Of a stretch of 64,000 nt of DNA, positions 34,784 through 63,442 are shown piece after piece. Location: the NCBI GenBank assembly GCA_949130485.1, contig OX422187.1, positions 11,489,398 to 11,553,397 on the forward strand, given 5' to 3'. How positions within the stretch are numbered: the stretch's first letter is position 1; the number at the start of each line of letters is the position of its first letter. The notes beneath the pieces are model-generated. The model did no database searches. It worked only from the letters and a program-made list of their open reading frames with translations, and was not told the origin of the DNA. The position numbers and the translations under genes were made by a program. This stretch comes from Agelas oroides. Lineage: Eukaryota > Porifera > Demospongiae > Agelasida > Agelasidae.

Positions 34784-37700
34784 ATGGCTCAAGTTGAGCG
34801 ACCTCAAATTACACGCTTCAAAAACTGTGATGTGTTACGAAATGGCAAGTTGGTGAAGGGTGCTGATGTGTGGGTGAGGGAGGGGAAGGTGATTGATCCA
34901 CAGCAATTGTTTTATGAAGAGAAGCGGAGGCCTGATCAGACCCTAGACTGCCAAGGGCTCATTGTAGCCCCCGGATTCATTGATTTACAGATTAATGGTG
35001 AGGGTTCTCCGTACATTACATTTGATCATGTGTACACTTTGGTATCGTAGTAGCAGTCCGTTGCCTCCTAATTGATAACTTAATCGTAACAGCTTCAGTA
35101 CCCTCATATTGAGTGTAACAGCTTCAGCACCCTCATATTGATCGTAACAGCTTCAGCACCCTCATATTGAGTGTAATTAACAGCTTCAGCACCCTCATAT
35201 TGATCGTAACAGCTTCAGTACCCTCATATTGATCGTAACAGCTTCAGTACCCTCATATTGATCGTAACAGCTTCAGTACCCTCATATTGATCGTAACAGC
35301 TTCAGCACCCTCATATTGATCGTAACAGCTTCAGCACCCTCATATTGATCGTAACAGCTTCAGCACCTCATATTGATCGTAACAGCTTCAGCACCCTCAT
35401 ATTGATCGTAACAGCTTCAGTACCCTCATATTGATCGTAACAGCTTCAGCACCTCATATTGATCGTAACAGCTTCAGCACCTCATATTGATCGTAACAGC
35501 TTCAGCACCTCATATTGATCGTAACAGCTTCAGCACCTCATATTGATCGTAACAGCTTCAGCACCCTCATATTGATCGTAACAGCTTCAGCACCCTCATA
35601 TTGATCGTAACAGCTTCAGCACCTCATATTGATCGTAACAGCTTCAGTACCCTCATATTGATCGTAACAGCTTCAGTACCCTCATATTGATCGTAACAGC
35701 TTCAGCACCTCATATTGATCGTAACAGCTTCAGCACCTCATATTGATCGTAACAGCTTCAGCACCCTCATATTGATCGTAACAGCTTCAGCACCCTCATA
35801 TTGATCGTAACAGCTTCAGCACCCTCATATTGATCGTAACAGCTTCAGCACCCTCATATTGATCATTGAGCTTCAGCACCCTCATATTGAGTGTAACAGC
35901 TTCAGCACCCTCATATTGATCGTAACAGCTTCAGCACCGTCATATTGATCGTAACAGCTTCAGCACCTCATATTGATCGTAACAGCTTCAGCACTTCATA
36001 TTGATCGTAACAGCTTCAGCACCCTCATATTGATCGTAACAGCTTCAGCACCCTCATATTGATCGTAACAGCTTCAACGATGTCGTTAATAGGAAGACTC
36101 ATCACAGCTAATACTTCACCATGAAGGAGGGGGAGAGGAGGGGAGAAGAGAGGGTGGGGGAGGGGGGGAGGGGGGGAGGGGGGGGAGGGGGGGAGGGGGA
36201 GAGGAGGGGAGAAGAGAGGGTGGGAGAGGGGGGAGGGGGAGAGGAGGGGAGAAGATAGGGAGACTAAGGTTAAGGAGGGTTTCATAGCAATCACAACAAA
36301 ACTAGTATTATCATTTGGAGGATCCTCGTCAATCCATACATCCTAGAAATCTAGTTAAAGTCCACGTCGTAGCCCACCCTTCCTCTCCTTTCCTTTTTCT
36401 TGGAATTCCAGGTGCGTTTGGTGTTGATTTCTCCTCACTGGAGGAGTGTGGAGTGTGGGAGGGAGTGGAGACAGTGAGGGCAGGCATGCTGAAGCACGGT
36501 GTAACTGCATTCTGTCCCACTATTGTCACCTCGGACCCGGAGTACTACCATAGGGTACTGTGGGCATCGTCTAAACCTCCTACAGGGGAAGAGGGGTGCT
36601 TATTTCTATCTTCTTTTACTTACTATAAAGTACATGTGTGTGGTTATTTAGCTGTTGGTGAAGGGAAGTCACTTTATCCTCTTGATGTACCTTGGTAGGA
36701 CAGTGCTGTATGCTCACAGCAAATTGGGACAATTATACAGACAGATATGATTGCCCGGGCTTTGAGAGACTTAAAGTGTATGTTTGACATGCTGTCGACA
36801 TTTCATTTGATGGGCTGTTTTTGCTTTTTTAGGTGCTTCCGCAGCTCAAGCCTTGCCCAGGGAGCAGAAAGGGTGCAGCTGTACTTGGTAAGTGGGCACA
36901 CCGTTCCCTTTCTCCCACCCTCCTCCCATGCTCCTTCCACCCTCCTCCTCCCACACTCCTCCCACCTTCCCCTCCCTCCCTCCTCAGGTGTCCACTGTGA
37001 AGGTCCCTTCATTAACAAGATGAAGAAAGGAGCACATCACGAGAATCTCATTCAGTCCAACCTCTCTCCCCAAGTCTTGCAGCAATGTTACGGAAACTTG
37101 GACAACGTTCGTATTGTTACACTCGCCCCAGAACTAAAGGTGAGCATTCTTACCTTTTTTCCCTCTGTTCCTCCTTCCCCTTCCTCTCCCCTCCCCTCTC
37201 TTTCTTCTCCTTCTCCCCTCCCTCTCCCCTCCCCTCCACACACTCATTGCTCTTTTACACACACACATGGTAGCTTACAGTACAGTTTAACACAGTGGGG
37301 AGGGAAGGAGGGTTGAAGGAAAGGATAGGTGCAGTAAGCCTTCATGACACTGTGTAGGGCGCAATGGAAGCTGTTCACTGGTTGAGTGAGGAGAGGGGTA
37401 TTGTGGTGTCTCTGGGACACTCAATGGCATCACTAAGGCAAGCGGAAGACGCAGTGAAGAGCGGAGCATCTCTGATCACTCATCTCTTCAATGCCATGCT
37501 GCCTGTGAGTTAGGCACATCCCTTCCTCTCCCTCTCTCCTACTTCTTTCCTCTCCCCTCCATCCTCTCCCTCTCTCCTACTTCTTTCCTCTCCCCTCCAT
37601 CCTCTCCCTCTCTCCTACTTCTTTCTTCTCCCCTCCCTCCTCTCCTTCCCACATGCTCTTCCTCTCTCCCCCCTCCATCCCTCACTCTCTTCTCCCTCTC

Positions 37701-38601
37701 TCTTCTCCTTTCGTTCTTCCTCCAGTTCCACCATCGAGACCCTGGTATCGTTGGTCTCTTGACGAGCCTCTCACTGGGCGGGAGGAAGGTCTCCTACAGT
37801 ATCATAGCTGATGGCTACCACACACACGAGACAGTGCAAAGGATTGCATACAAGTCTAACAAAGAAGGTGAACACCCTCCCTCCTTCTCCCCCTCCTCCT
37901 CCCTCTCTTCCCCCATTTTCTCCCCCTCCTCCTCCCTCTCTTTCCCCATTTTCTCCCTTTCCTCTTTTAATGCTAGCCAAGAAAGTTTCCCCTTCCAAGC
38001 TCTATCCCCCCCCCCCCCAACATGCACACATTAGGTGTGGTGTTAGTAACGGATGCAATTGGAGCCATGGGTCTGCCTGATGGTGCCCACCTGTTGGGGG
38101 CCATGTCAGTGGATGTGCTGGATGGAGCCGCGAGACTCACTGGAGAGACCACTCTGGCTGGAAGGTACAGTTGCCACAGACATGTAGGCAGACACTAGAG
38201 ATGCTGTATCGGATGGTCTTTACATGATGGTGTATTGATCCCCCCTTCATCTCCGTGTCTCCTCCCCTCTCCGGCCCCTTATCTAACCTCTCTCCAAATT
38301 CTCCCTCCTCTCCTCCTATCTTCCCCAAATCTCCCCCCTCCATCTCAGTGTGGCCACTATGGATCAATGTGTGCGTTATTTCAAGGCTGCCACAGACTGT
38401 TCCAATGCTGTAGCTCTACAGGCTGCCTCCCTCCACCCTGCACGTGTGCTGAGGCTGGAGACACAGAAGGGAACGCTGGACTATGGTGCAGATGCTGATA
38501 TGGTTGTGTTAGACAGGGAGCTGTGTGTGCAGGCTACATGTATTGCAGGGGAGGTGGTGTGGAGGGCCCCAAACTGTCGCATCAGTCGGGACCTATCATG
38601 A
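34784..38601 (+). CDS. AMDHD2: N-acetylglucosamine-6-phosphate deacetylase
   Basis: Eight exons: 34784-34997, 36412-36554, 36833-36887, 36988-37139, 37358-37504, 37726-37867, 38035-38164 and 38349-38601; 411 codons, close to human (about 409). ATG 34784 is the first in this frame and precedes [18 protein letters not shown], the usual start of the family. Landmarks: [41 protein letters not shown] (metal-binding Glu), VSLGHS and ITHLFNAM (metal-binding His residues), [26 protein letters not shown] (catalytic Asp) and [10 protein letters not shown]...[15 protein letters not shown]. The enzyme removes acetate from GlcNAc-6-phosphate in the cytosol, part of amino-sugar and sialic-acid breakdown. 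Intron 1 holds a 1-kb minisatellite. KRR1 starts 239 bp after the stop. ATTAAA at 38693-38698 may be its polyadenylation signal. Confidence 0.95.
35082..36077 (+). repeat. 28/29-bp minisatellite, about 34 copies, in AMDHD2 intron 1
   Basis: Units ATCGTAACAGCTTCAGCACC + CTCATATTG alternate between 29 bases and a 28-base form lacking one C. They differ mainly by GCACC/GTACC and ATCG/AGTG. The array fills most of intron 1 and is followed at 36120-36255 by a G-rich stretch. Confidence 0.96.
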
Positions 38602-38840
38602 ACATATAGTTTCATATCACAGTCATCAGGTCATGAACAGTATATTATTTATATCACTGAAGTATATATCTCAGTAAATTGGCATCTGGTATATTAAATG
38701 CAGATCTTAACCCATACAGCATGACCCGTTTGTAGAGGGGGAGGCCTCGAGGGGGGCCGGAGCTGGGGGCGTGTATTAATTAGCCTTACGGTGTGCACTA
38801 AATAGAACTACAGTCCGGTTGATGCACGTGTTATAAAGCT

Positions 38841-41915
<3,075 letters not shown>

Positions 41916-42068
41916 ACGACGATTCACAACTGGCCGTACAACAATTTCATTCTCTCTTTTTCTTTCTCTCACAAATGTCCAATTCATCATGAATGTGCAG
42001 CGTCTGGTTCTATGAGTCACTTGTACTACTACATTACGTAACATTACACAAGCGACAGTATGGAAAAT

Positions 42069-42181
42069 TAGCCTCGTTCCAGGCCGTTCCCGCCTCCAGT
42101 TTATGATCGCTTGCAGTATAAAAACGGATACTGCAAGCGATCATAAACTGGAGGCGGGGAACGGCCTGGGAACGAGGCTAA
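42069..42181. mobile_element. TAGCCTCG-family element with 9-bp target duplication, between KRR1 and BRCA2
   Basis: TAGCCTCGTTCCAGGCCGTTCCCGCCTCCAG and its inverse enclose an inner palindrome with CGCTTGCAGTAT. ATGGAAAAT occurs on both sides (42060-42068 and 42182-42190). It occupies nearly a third of the 375 bp between the KRR1 stop and the BRCA2 start, hence close to the BRCA2 promoter. Confidence 0.85.
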
Positions 42182-42290
42182 ATGGAAAATATCAAGCAAT
42201 TTTTTGAAACTCGTCCCCAGACCACCGATTCAGTTTGGGTTTCTGCCGGCAGTAGGAGGCGTGGCATTACGACTACGCAGGCCAAACGTT

Positions 42291-57049
<14,759 letters not shown>

Positions 57050-57134
57050 GTACCACGTTCCAATCTATTGTCAGATCATTACAATTGCAAATATCGTGAA
57101 TACCTATCATTGAGTCTACGAAATATTTTGGTAG

Positions 57135-57232
57135 TTTGGGCGAGCCTGAGTGAGCCCCACACTACCGTGACTGCATTGCACACCCGTGTGTGTATGCGTG
57201 TTTGGACCGACCACTTACCGTAAATTTTAATC
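57135..57232 (-). repeat. Second copy of the dispersed repeat found at 8749-8867
   Basis: Read on -, ATTTACGGTAAGTGGTCGGT and following bases through GGGGCTCACTCAGGCTCGCC match the right end of the element at 8272-8867 over about 100 bases with roughly one difference in ten. Confidence 0.7.
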
Positions 57233-57254
57233 AGCGGATTCAAATATAGTCCTT

Positions 57255-58260
57255 ATGCTGTCCAGTGTTATCCTAATACTGTCCAGTCTTGTCCTAATGC
57301 TGTCCAGTCTTGTCCTAATGCTGTCCAGTCTTGTCCCAGTCTTGTCCTAATGCTGTCCATTCTTGTCCTGACGCTGTCCAGTCTTGTCCTAATACTGTCC
57401 AGTCTTGTCCTAATGCTGTCCAGTCTTGTCCTAATGCTGTCCAGTCTTGTCCTGACGCTGTCCAGTCTTGTCCTGACGCTGTCCAGTCTTGTCCTGACGC
57501 TGTCCAGTCTTGTCCTAATGCTGTCCAGTCTTGTCCTGACGCTGTCCAGTCTTGTCCTGACGCTGTCCAGTCTTGTCCTGACGCTGTCCAGTCTTGTCCT
57601 AATGCTGTCCAGTCTTGTCCTGACGCTGTCCAGTCTTGTCCTGACGCTGTCCAGTCTTGTCCTGACGCTGTCCAGTCTTGTCCTAATGCTGTCCATTACT
57701 GTCCTTGTTCTGTCCAGTCTTGTGCTAATGCTGTCCACTCTTGTCCTTATGCTGTCCAGTCTTGTCCCAGTCTTGTCCTAATGCTGTCCAGTCTTGTCCT
57801 AATGCTGTCCAGTCTTGTCCTTATGCTGTCCAGTCTTGTCCTAATGCTGTCCAGTCTTGTCCTAATGCTGTCCAGTCTTGTCCTAATGCTGTCCAGTCTT
57901 GTCCTTATGCTGTCCAGTCTTGTCCTAATGCTGTCCAGTCTTGTCCTAATGCTGTCCAGTCTTGTCCTAATGCTGTCCAGTCTTGTCCTAATGCTGTCCA
58001 GTCTTGTCCTAATGCTGTCCACTGTTGTCTTCATGCTGTCCAGTCTTGTCCTAACGCTGTCCAGTCTTGTCCTAATGCTGTCAAGTACTGTCCTTATGCT
58101 GTCCACTCTTGTCCTTATGCTGTCGGGTCTTGTCTTAATGCTGTCCGGTACTGTCCTAATGCTGTCCAGTCTTGTCCTAACGCTGTCCAGTCTTGTCCTA
58201 ATGCTGTCCAGTCTTGTCCTAATGCTGTCCGGTCTTGTCTCAATGTTGTCCAGTCTTGTC
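57255..58260 (+). repeat. 21-bp minisatellite, about 47 copies
   Basis: Units GTCCTAATGCTGTCCAGTCTT repeat head to tail with variants GACGC, TTATGC and AATAC. The 21-base period keeps several frames open on both strands, which gives false proteins. Degenerate units continue after the MITE to about 58700. Confidence 0.97.
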
Positions 58261-58265
58261 ATTAT

Positions 58266-58584
58266 GCGCCTATCAATATTATGCCCCACTACCCCCCGTA
58301 CGGGCAGACGGCGGGCAATATAGGGGCTTTGACCGAAGGAGGCTGCCCCTATAGTCGGGCATTTGATTACCTCTGAAGACGTCTTGAATACGGCAATGGT
58401 CTCCGTATACTGCACAGTTACACTGTGTGTGTCAAATCCCCAGTAATCCCCCACCTTCTGCAAGGGGATTTGATTATAGGGTATGTCCCGTATATTGGGG
58501 CAATTGATATTTAATTAGTCAAATCCCCACCTTGCCCCATTATAGCCCATACAGGGGATAGTGGGGCGTAACATTGATAGGCGC
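58266..58584. mobile_element. 319-bp MITE with 39-bp inverted ends inserted into the minisatellite
   Basis: It starts GCGCCTATCAATATTATGCC and ends with the inverse of GCGCCTATCAATGTTACGCC; the ends match for about 39 bases with a few mismatches. ATTAT flanks both sides (58261-58265 and 58585-58589) as a 5-bp target duplication, and the minisatellite resumes with GCTGTCC. There is no coding capacity. The family differs from the TAGCCTCG elements. Confidence 0.85.
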
Positions 58585-59028
58585 ATTATGCTGTCCACTC
58601 TTGTCCTAATGCTGTTGGGTCTTGTCTTAACACTGTCCAGTACTGCATGTCCATATGTTGTCGAGTATTATCCTAACACGTTGTCCTACATTGATTTTAT
58701 GCTGTCCTCATTGCATGTGGTGTCTTATTACTTACATATATAGAGTTGGATTATAGCAGATTGTAGAACACTCTGCATGTGGGACCATTTCTTGGAGTCC
58801 TGCTCATGCGTGCACAGCACCAAACACAAACAATGTCAATAGAAGTACAGGTATGGGTTATAAAATCAATGATCATTAGTCTATAGTGCATGCTGATGAT
58901 CTACTGTGTACCTGATGGGCTTAAAATGACAACATATTTTACAACGGTGAGGATATAAAAAAACAAGACTCGGGTGATTTTCATTTGTGTGGGAAGCATT
59001 TGTCACAAGGTTATGCAGTACACTGTAC

Positions 59029-60877
59029 TTATGCCACTGTTTTCATAGCACTTGAGATGTTACTCAGGTTTTCGTCAGTCTCCCTGCATCTTGGATACGA
59101 ATTATCCTTGGGGGATGTGCTCCCCACTTCCTTGATTTTGTCTGTGACATTGCTGGAGATGGCCAGGGGGTACCGTAGAGCCGCCATGCTATAGTGAGGA
59201 GCAACAGCCTCGTAGCAAACCGAGAGTTCTCCACCTCGAACTTGTGCAAGGCTCTGCAATGTGACAACAACCGTGAGCCAGTCACAGCCAAGGAGCTTGA
59301 GGTCACATCCCAAGACTGCAAGAGCAACAAGTGAGCACTGTGGGAGAGACATAGGTCACTGTCGCAAATAAGGGGTAATTACCAGAGACAATACCAGAGA
59401 CAATGATTAACCTCCACCCATGCACCCTGATCACTATAAGGACTGTGGCTTTACCTTGAACTTCATGAGGCAATGATTGCAGACAAGCGTCTCAAGACAA
59501 AGGGTCAGATGACAGAGGTGATGGTCAGGAGAGAGTCCTTGGGGCAGTGAGAGCACACCCTTGGCCACACCTAACTCATGGAACTGTGGGAAAGGACAAG
59601 ATACAAGGTACTCTTGTTAGCTGTCACATGAGCTGATAGCTGCTCACAGTTTTGAGGAAGTCCAGGGAAGTAGGTGTGGAGAGCTTGAACTCAAGTTTCT
59701 GTATGACAATGAGCTCCATACGTTGAATGTCTCGTCCACTGCATGCACACTTGTACTGATGTACCAGAATGCCCAGAAGTGACTCCATAGCCTACGTGTG
59801 TTTCAGGGAGGGGGGAAGAAGGGGTGGTCAATCAATGGATCAATGACAGTTGGCATATAAGCCATCTGAATCGAGGTACCAACCTCAGCCTTCTCCTCTA
59901 GCTTGGCAGCAATGTAGAAACAAGTGGCTGTTACACACTGCAGGAACTTGTGGCGTACCTATGTGTGTGTGTGTGTGTGAGGGGTGTGGGGGACATACGC
60001 TAAAGTGTGAGGAGGGAGGAAGAGTGCTACTTGGATGATTTGTGCCACTACATGCCATAGCTGCACTCCTCAAATTCCACTGCAGACATTTCAAGTATGC
60101 TCAGCAGTGACGCATCAGCTAACATTTGATTGGCTGGCACATTCCATGATGTTTATGGTGGTGAAACCACAGCATACCACAGCACTACATTCCTCACAAA
60201 CACCTGTGGCTAATTTGGCTCACTATAGCCAGATCAGCTGAAACCTTAAGTAGTAGTTCAGTGTGTGGTGATGATTAGTGTCATGTATTAACCATGTAGC
60301 TTTGCGAGAGCCAAGAACAAGGCAACTCACCTTCATGACGGAGAGAAAAGAATCTAAAAGGGAAGTGGCTCGGAAGAACACCTCAAGGCGGTAATGCAGG
60401 TCGTCTGTCAGTAGGCAGAGCCACTGCACCATCTCATCTCTGTCCTCACTGCCTACGAATTCAGAATGTCCTTCCTGTGTACAAGAGTGGGGAGATGATG
60501 AAACTTCCCCTGCCTAGGGTTTCATAACCACGCTGGCACTCCTGTATAGCACTGTGACGCAATATTAATACACTGCTGGACAAACAGGAATATCCCAGAT
60601 AGAGGACTCTCTGGAATAGTACTGCAACCTCCCTCCATTCAATGTACCCCCCCCCACCCCTCAACATACCCACACACAAATACCTCCAAGAAATGAAAAC
60701 TTGGTCACAAGTTTACATGACATTTCCAGAGGGGTAGAGAGTGTGCGCTAACCTCCTCATAAATCAGTGCTGTGGTGCCCTCCCCTTCTTGGGCCAGCAT
60801 ACACAGCAGACCAGCTTCAGTAGCATCTTCCATCGTTTCTGGATTTGTGTATGTGTGTTGTGTGTGTGTGTGTGTGC

Positions 60878-60922
<45 letters not shown>

Positions 60923-60930
60923 TTGTGTGT

Positions 60931-60961
<31 letters not shown>

Positions 60962-60997
60962 GTGTGTGTGTGTGTATGTGTGTATGTGTGTTGTGTG

Positions 60998-61071
<74 letters not shown>

Positions 61072-61200
61072 ACACAAACGGTCAATACAAGTAGGAACCC
61101 AGTGCACCCACACGTATGGGACATTCGTACCTTCCTTCCTCGTAGGCGATCCTTCCAAGTAGCAAGTGTAGAGTGAAGTGAGACAGTACTTCGGGGCCAT
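59029..61200 (-). CDS. CCNI: Cyclin I-like (cyclin G/I family) protein
   Basis: Seven exons, 5' to 3' on -: 61131-61200, 60753-60838, 60331-60474, 59884-59958, 59648-59791, 59455-59583 and 59029-59337; 318 codons (human CCNI 377, CCNG1 295). The cyclin box reads DEMVQWLCLLTDDL, VFFRATSLLDSFLSVMKVRHKFLQ (in pieces) and CVTATCFYIAAKLEEKAE, then RMELIVIQKLEFKLSTPTSLDFL. The second fold has SLPQGLSPDHHLCHLTLCLE, VCNHCLMKFK, then CDWLTVVVTLQSLAQ. The SLP.LSP..HL and CN..L.F pattern fits cyclin I better than cyclin G. These are atypical cyclins linked to CDK5 or stress responses in mammals; the function here is unknown. The acceptor of the last exon was chosen at 59338 because it keeps frame and homology. 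Intron 1 holds a long TG repeat. It converges with BRCA2 and diverges from FRY. Confidence 0.85.
60845..61070 (+). repeat. (TG)n microsatellite in cyclin intron 1
   Basis: About 225 bases of TG interrupted by TGTATG, TGCG and TTG steps. On - it is CA repeat leading towards the acceptor at 60838. Confidence 0.95.
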
Positions 61201-61536
61201 GGGCGGGAGGAACGCCAGCCTCTAATATAACGGTTAAAGCTACTTATAATAGCGCCATTTTCTCAAACTAGGCGGGCTAGGGCGGTAAAACTAGTTCACA
61301 GCTGTTGTTGCTTTCGAGGAACCGTTGTAGATTGGCGGCAACAAAGGGCGCTGCAAAACGTCGAGCGATCTCCCCGGATCTATATCTGTTGGCAACTATT
61401 TGCTGATTCAGCGCGCACAGCTGTCCGCTTGGCCTTGTTCCCAGACATAAGGAATCTGGGAACGAGGCTAGTCCGTTTTGAGGATTGAGGGGAAGTTCCT
61501 CCTTTAGTCGTACGGCATTTAAACACACACGAATCA
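61201..61536. promoter_or_regulatory. Head-to-head promoter region, cyclin I-like / FRY
   Basis: The two start codons diverge over only 336 bp, so a shared bidirectional promoter is likely. No TATA box is seen. A TAGCCTCG-family element lies inside at 61432-61470. Confidence 0.55.
61432..61470. mobile_element. 39-bp TAGCCTCG-family element in a bidirectional promoter
   Basis: GCCTTGTTCCCAGA faces TCTGGGAACGAGGCTA. GTCCGCTTG on the left and GTCCGTTTT on the right resemble an imperfect 9-base target duplication. It lies 67 bp before the FRY start codon. Confidence 0.6.
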
Positions 61537-63442
61537 ATGGCCTCGGCGGACGTGAGCTCTAGTCCTGCACTGGGGGACAGCGAGGGTGGCATGTCCCCCG
61601 GAGAGTTTGTCCTAAAGAAGATATTTGCTGAATTTGTTGCCGTCAGTGACAGAAAGCTACAACACATCGCTACCCAGCGTCTGGTAAGGGGGAGGTGACA
61701 CACACTCCCTAATCACGAGTACGAGTACTACACTCTGGAATAATTGCTTGTGTGTATACAATCCCTAATTGGACGTAAAGGCAGCCTCGCCATTTTGAAA
61801 TCTCCTACACATTTTGATCATTCAGTGAAGCCTATCTTAGACACAGTTGTCATTACTCAGCGATCATGGCATCGAGACCTGCATGAATGTTGTATTAATG
61901 ACGGAGTGTTTTGACCATCCAGCTTACACCAATGAAATCCACCCAAAGCCAACCTTACCATAAGTGTAGATAGTAGAACTTAATCAGTAGTTTGACACCT
62001 ATTTGACACTTCCAAGGGCGCTAATAGCCTAACCTGGATGGTTAACCCTATATAGAATAGCACCAATACAAAGAGAGTGTTAATTGAGTTTCCAATTCCT
62101 GTCACTCTCTATGCCAGACTTGTAAAATACTGTCAGTTCCATTGCACACCCTATGACCATATATTTGCCTCTGTACTCATGAGGTTAGTGGCTAGCCTCG
62201 AACCCAGGCTTTCCGTTCCGGATTTGTCTCGCAGCTTTGGAGAAAAATCGGGGAACAGAAAGCCTGGGTTCGAGGCTAGTTAGTGGCTGCCATCGTATCT
62301 GGTGCAGCAGGTACTTGGGTGAGTACCATGAATACTTGAGTACTTATAATGCAGGTTAGAGTGAAAGGCTTGAGATCTAGTGGGAGAATCAAACTATCCT
62401 CTGTTCCAATGCCAGAGCTCCCCTGGCTCAGTTGTAAGAGCATGGCACCAGGATTTAGAGCACCCAGGTTCAAGTCCTGTGTAAATCGCAAGTTATTTTT
62501 TCTCAAATGAAAAAAAATCTCGGAGAAAAAATAAAATCCCTGCAAATATAACGAGATCTTCGTTGTCTACAGATTGTGAGCACATATGAGATGTGGGAGG
62601 AGCCTCCATCACCCCTCTCTCCCTTTCCTCCCTCCCTCTCCCCCCTTCTCCCTCCCTTCCTCCCTCCCTCTCCCCCCTTCTCCCTCTTCTCCTTCCCTTC
62701 CTCTTAGGATTATCCTCTGTCAAAGTCTCTTCAAAAAGGGGAAGACCCTCACTATGACCAGGTGAGAGTAGTCTGCCATGAGAGCCAGACCCTGTGCAAC
62801 AACGAGTTGAGTGTATTGTGCAATGATTGATTCCAACCCTTCTCTCTCTCTCTTTCCCCTCCCTCCTTTCCTCTTTCTCCCCTCCCCTTCCCTCTTCACT
62901 CCTTCCTTCCTTCCCTTCCCCTTCCCTCTTCTCTCCTAGTTGTTGAATGCTTTGAATGAAGTTGCCAGTTTCTGCCTTCGTTCTATCCTCACCTTGATCT
63001 TCAAATGGAGGGACATGCAGGTAGGTACACACCATGTGAAGCACAGGAAGGAAAGTGCAAAGTGCATGTGTTAGTATAAGTGTAGTAGGGAGGACAGACA
63101 CAGTGTAAGAATACTGCTTGCTGCTCAACCGACTGTCTCCTGCTGTATGTGTGTAATGTAGTATTAATTGCCGTCAATACACAATATGCACTGCACCATT
63201 GAATGCATGGCATACCACTGACATGCATGAGGTGCACTGATGGGTCATCCTGAACTGTAACAGGCTGTGTTGCGAGATGTCCAAGTCATATCACCTACTG
63301 AGAGCTAGGCCTCATGTCGCACTAAAACACATGAAATTTCTCTTGTCTATTCAAGACTTTGTGAAGGTATGTGAGGTGTCTGTCTTTGTCTGCAGATTCA
63401 GCAATGTCGGAGCAATATATCATGGTCAGCAGTGCCCTCAGG
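61537..63442 (+). CDS. FRY: Protein furry homologue, 5' end only (runs off the window)
   Basis: Four exons are visible: 61537-61683, 62708-62761, 62940-63020 and 63396-63442, the last ending in phase 2 towards exons beyond the edge. The start MASADVSSSPALGD is followed by MSPGEFVLKKIFAEFVAVSDRK, DYPLSKSLQKGEDPHYDQ and LLNALNEVASFCLRSILTL + IFKWRDMQ, the conserved N-terminal block of Furry proteins (human: PGEYVLKSLF, KPLTKSLQRGEDPQFDQ, YCLPSILRTLFDW). Furry is a huge HEAT/ARM-like scaffold that works with NDR/LATS-type kinases in cell morphogenesis and spindle function. Less than 4 percent of the expected protein is present. Introns 2 and 3 end in long pyrimidine tracts. Confidence 0.88.
62193..62278. 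mobile_element. 86-bp TAGCCTCG-family element with perfect 9-bp target duplication
   Basis: TAGCCTCGAACCCAGGCTTT and its inverse enclose a short loop. GTTAGTGGC is repeated exactly at 62184-62192 and 62279-62287. It sits in FRY intron 1. Confidence 0.9.
62409..62545 (+). mobile_element. tRNA-derived SINE in FRY intron 1
   Basis: A-box-like TGGCTCAGTTGTAAGAGC near 62423 and B-box GGTTCAAGTCC near 62468, then T- and A-rich sequence. The head resembles the one at 18824 (TGGCTTAGTGGTAAGAG). Confidence 0.7.

Larger units (their letters stand above)
57050..59028. other. Convergent intergenic region, BRCA2 to cyclin I
   Basis: It holds a dispersed repeat copy (57135-57232), a 21-bp minisatellite (57255-58260, with scattered units to about 58700) and a MITE inside that minisatellite (58266-58584). 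From 58745 to 59028 no feature is seen beyond the probable 3' untranslated region of the cyclin gene. Confidence 0.7.

Noticed and set aside
57331-58463. Long open frames on both strands over the 21-bp array
   Set aside because: The 21-base period explains open frames on both strands; no protein family is visible.
60705-61176. Cys/Val and His/Thr repeat frames
   Set aside because: They translate a TG dinucleotide repeat.
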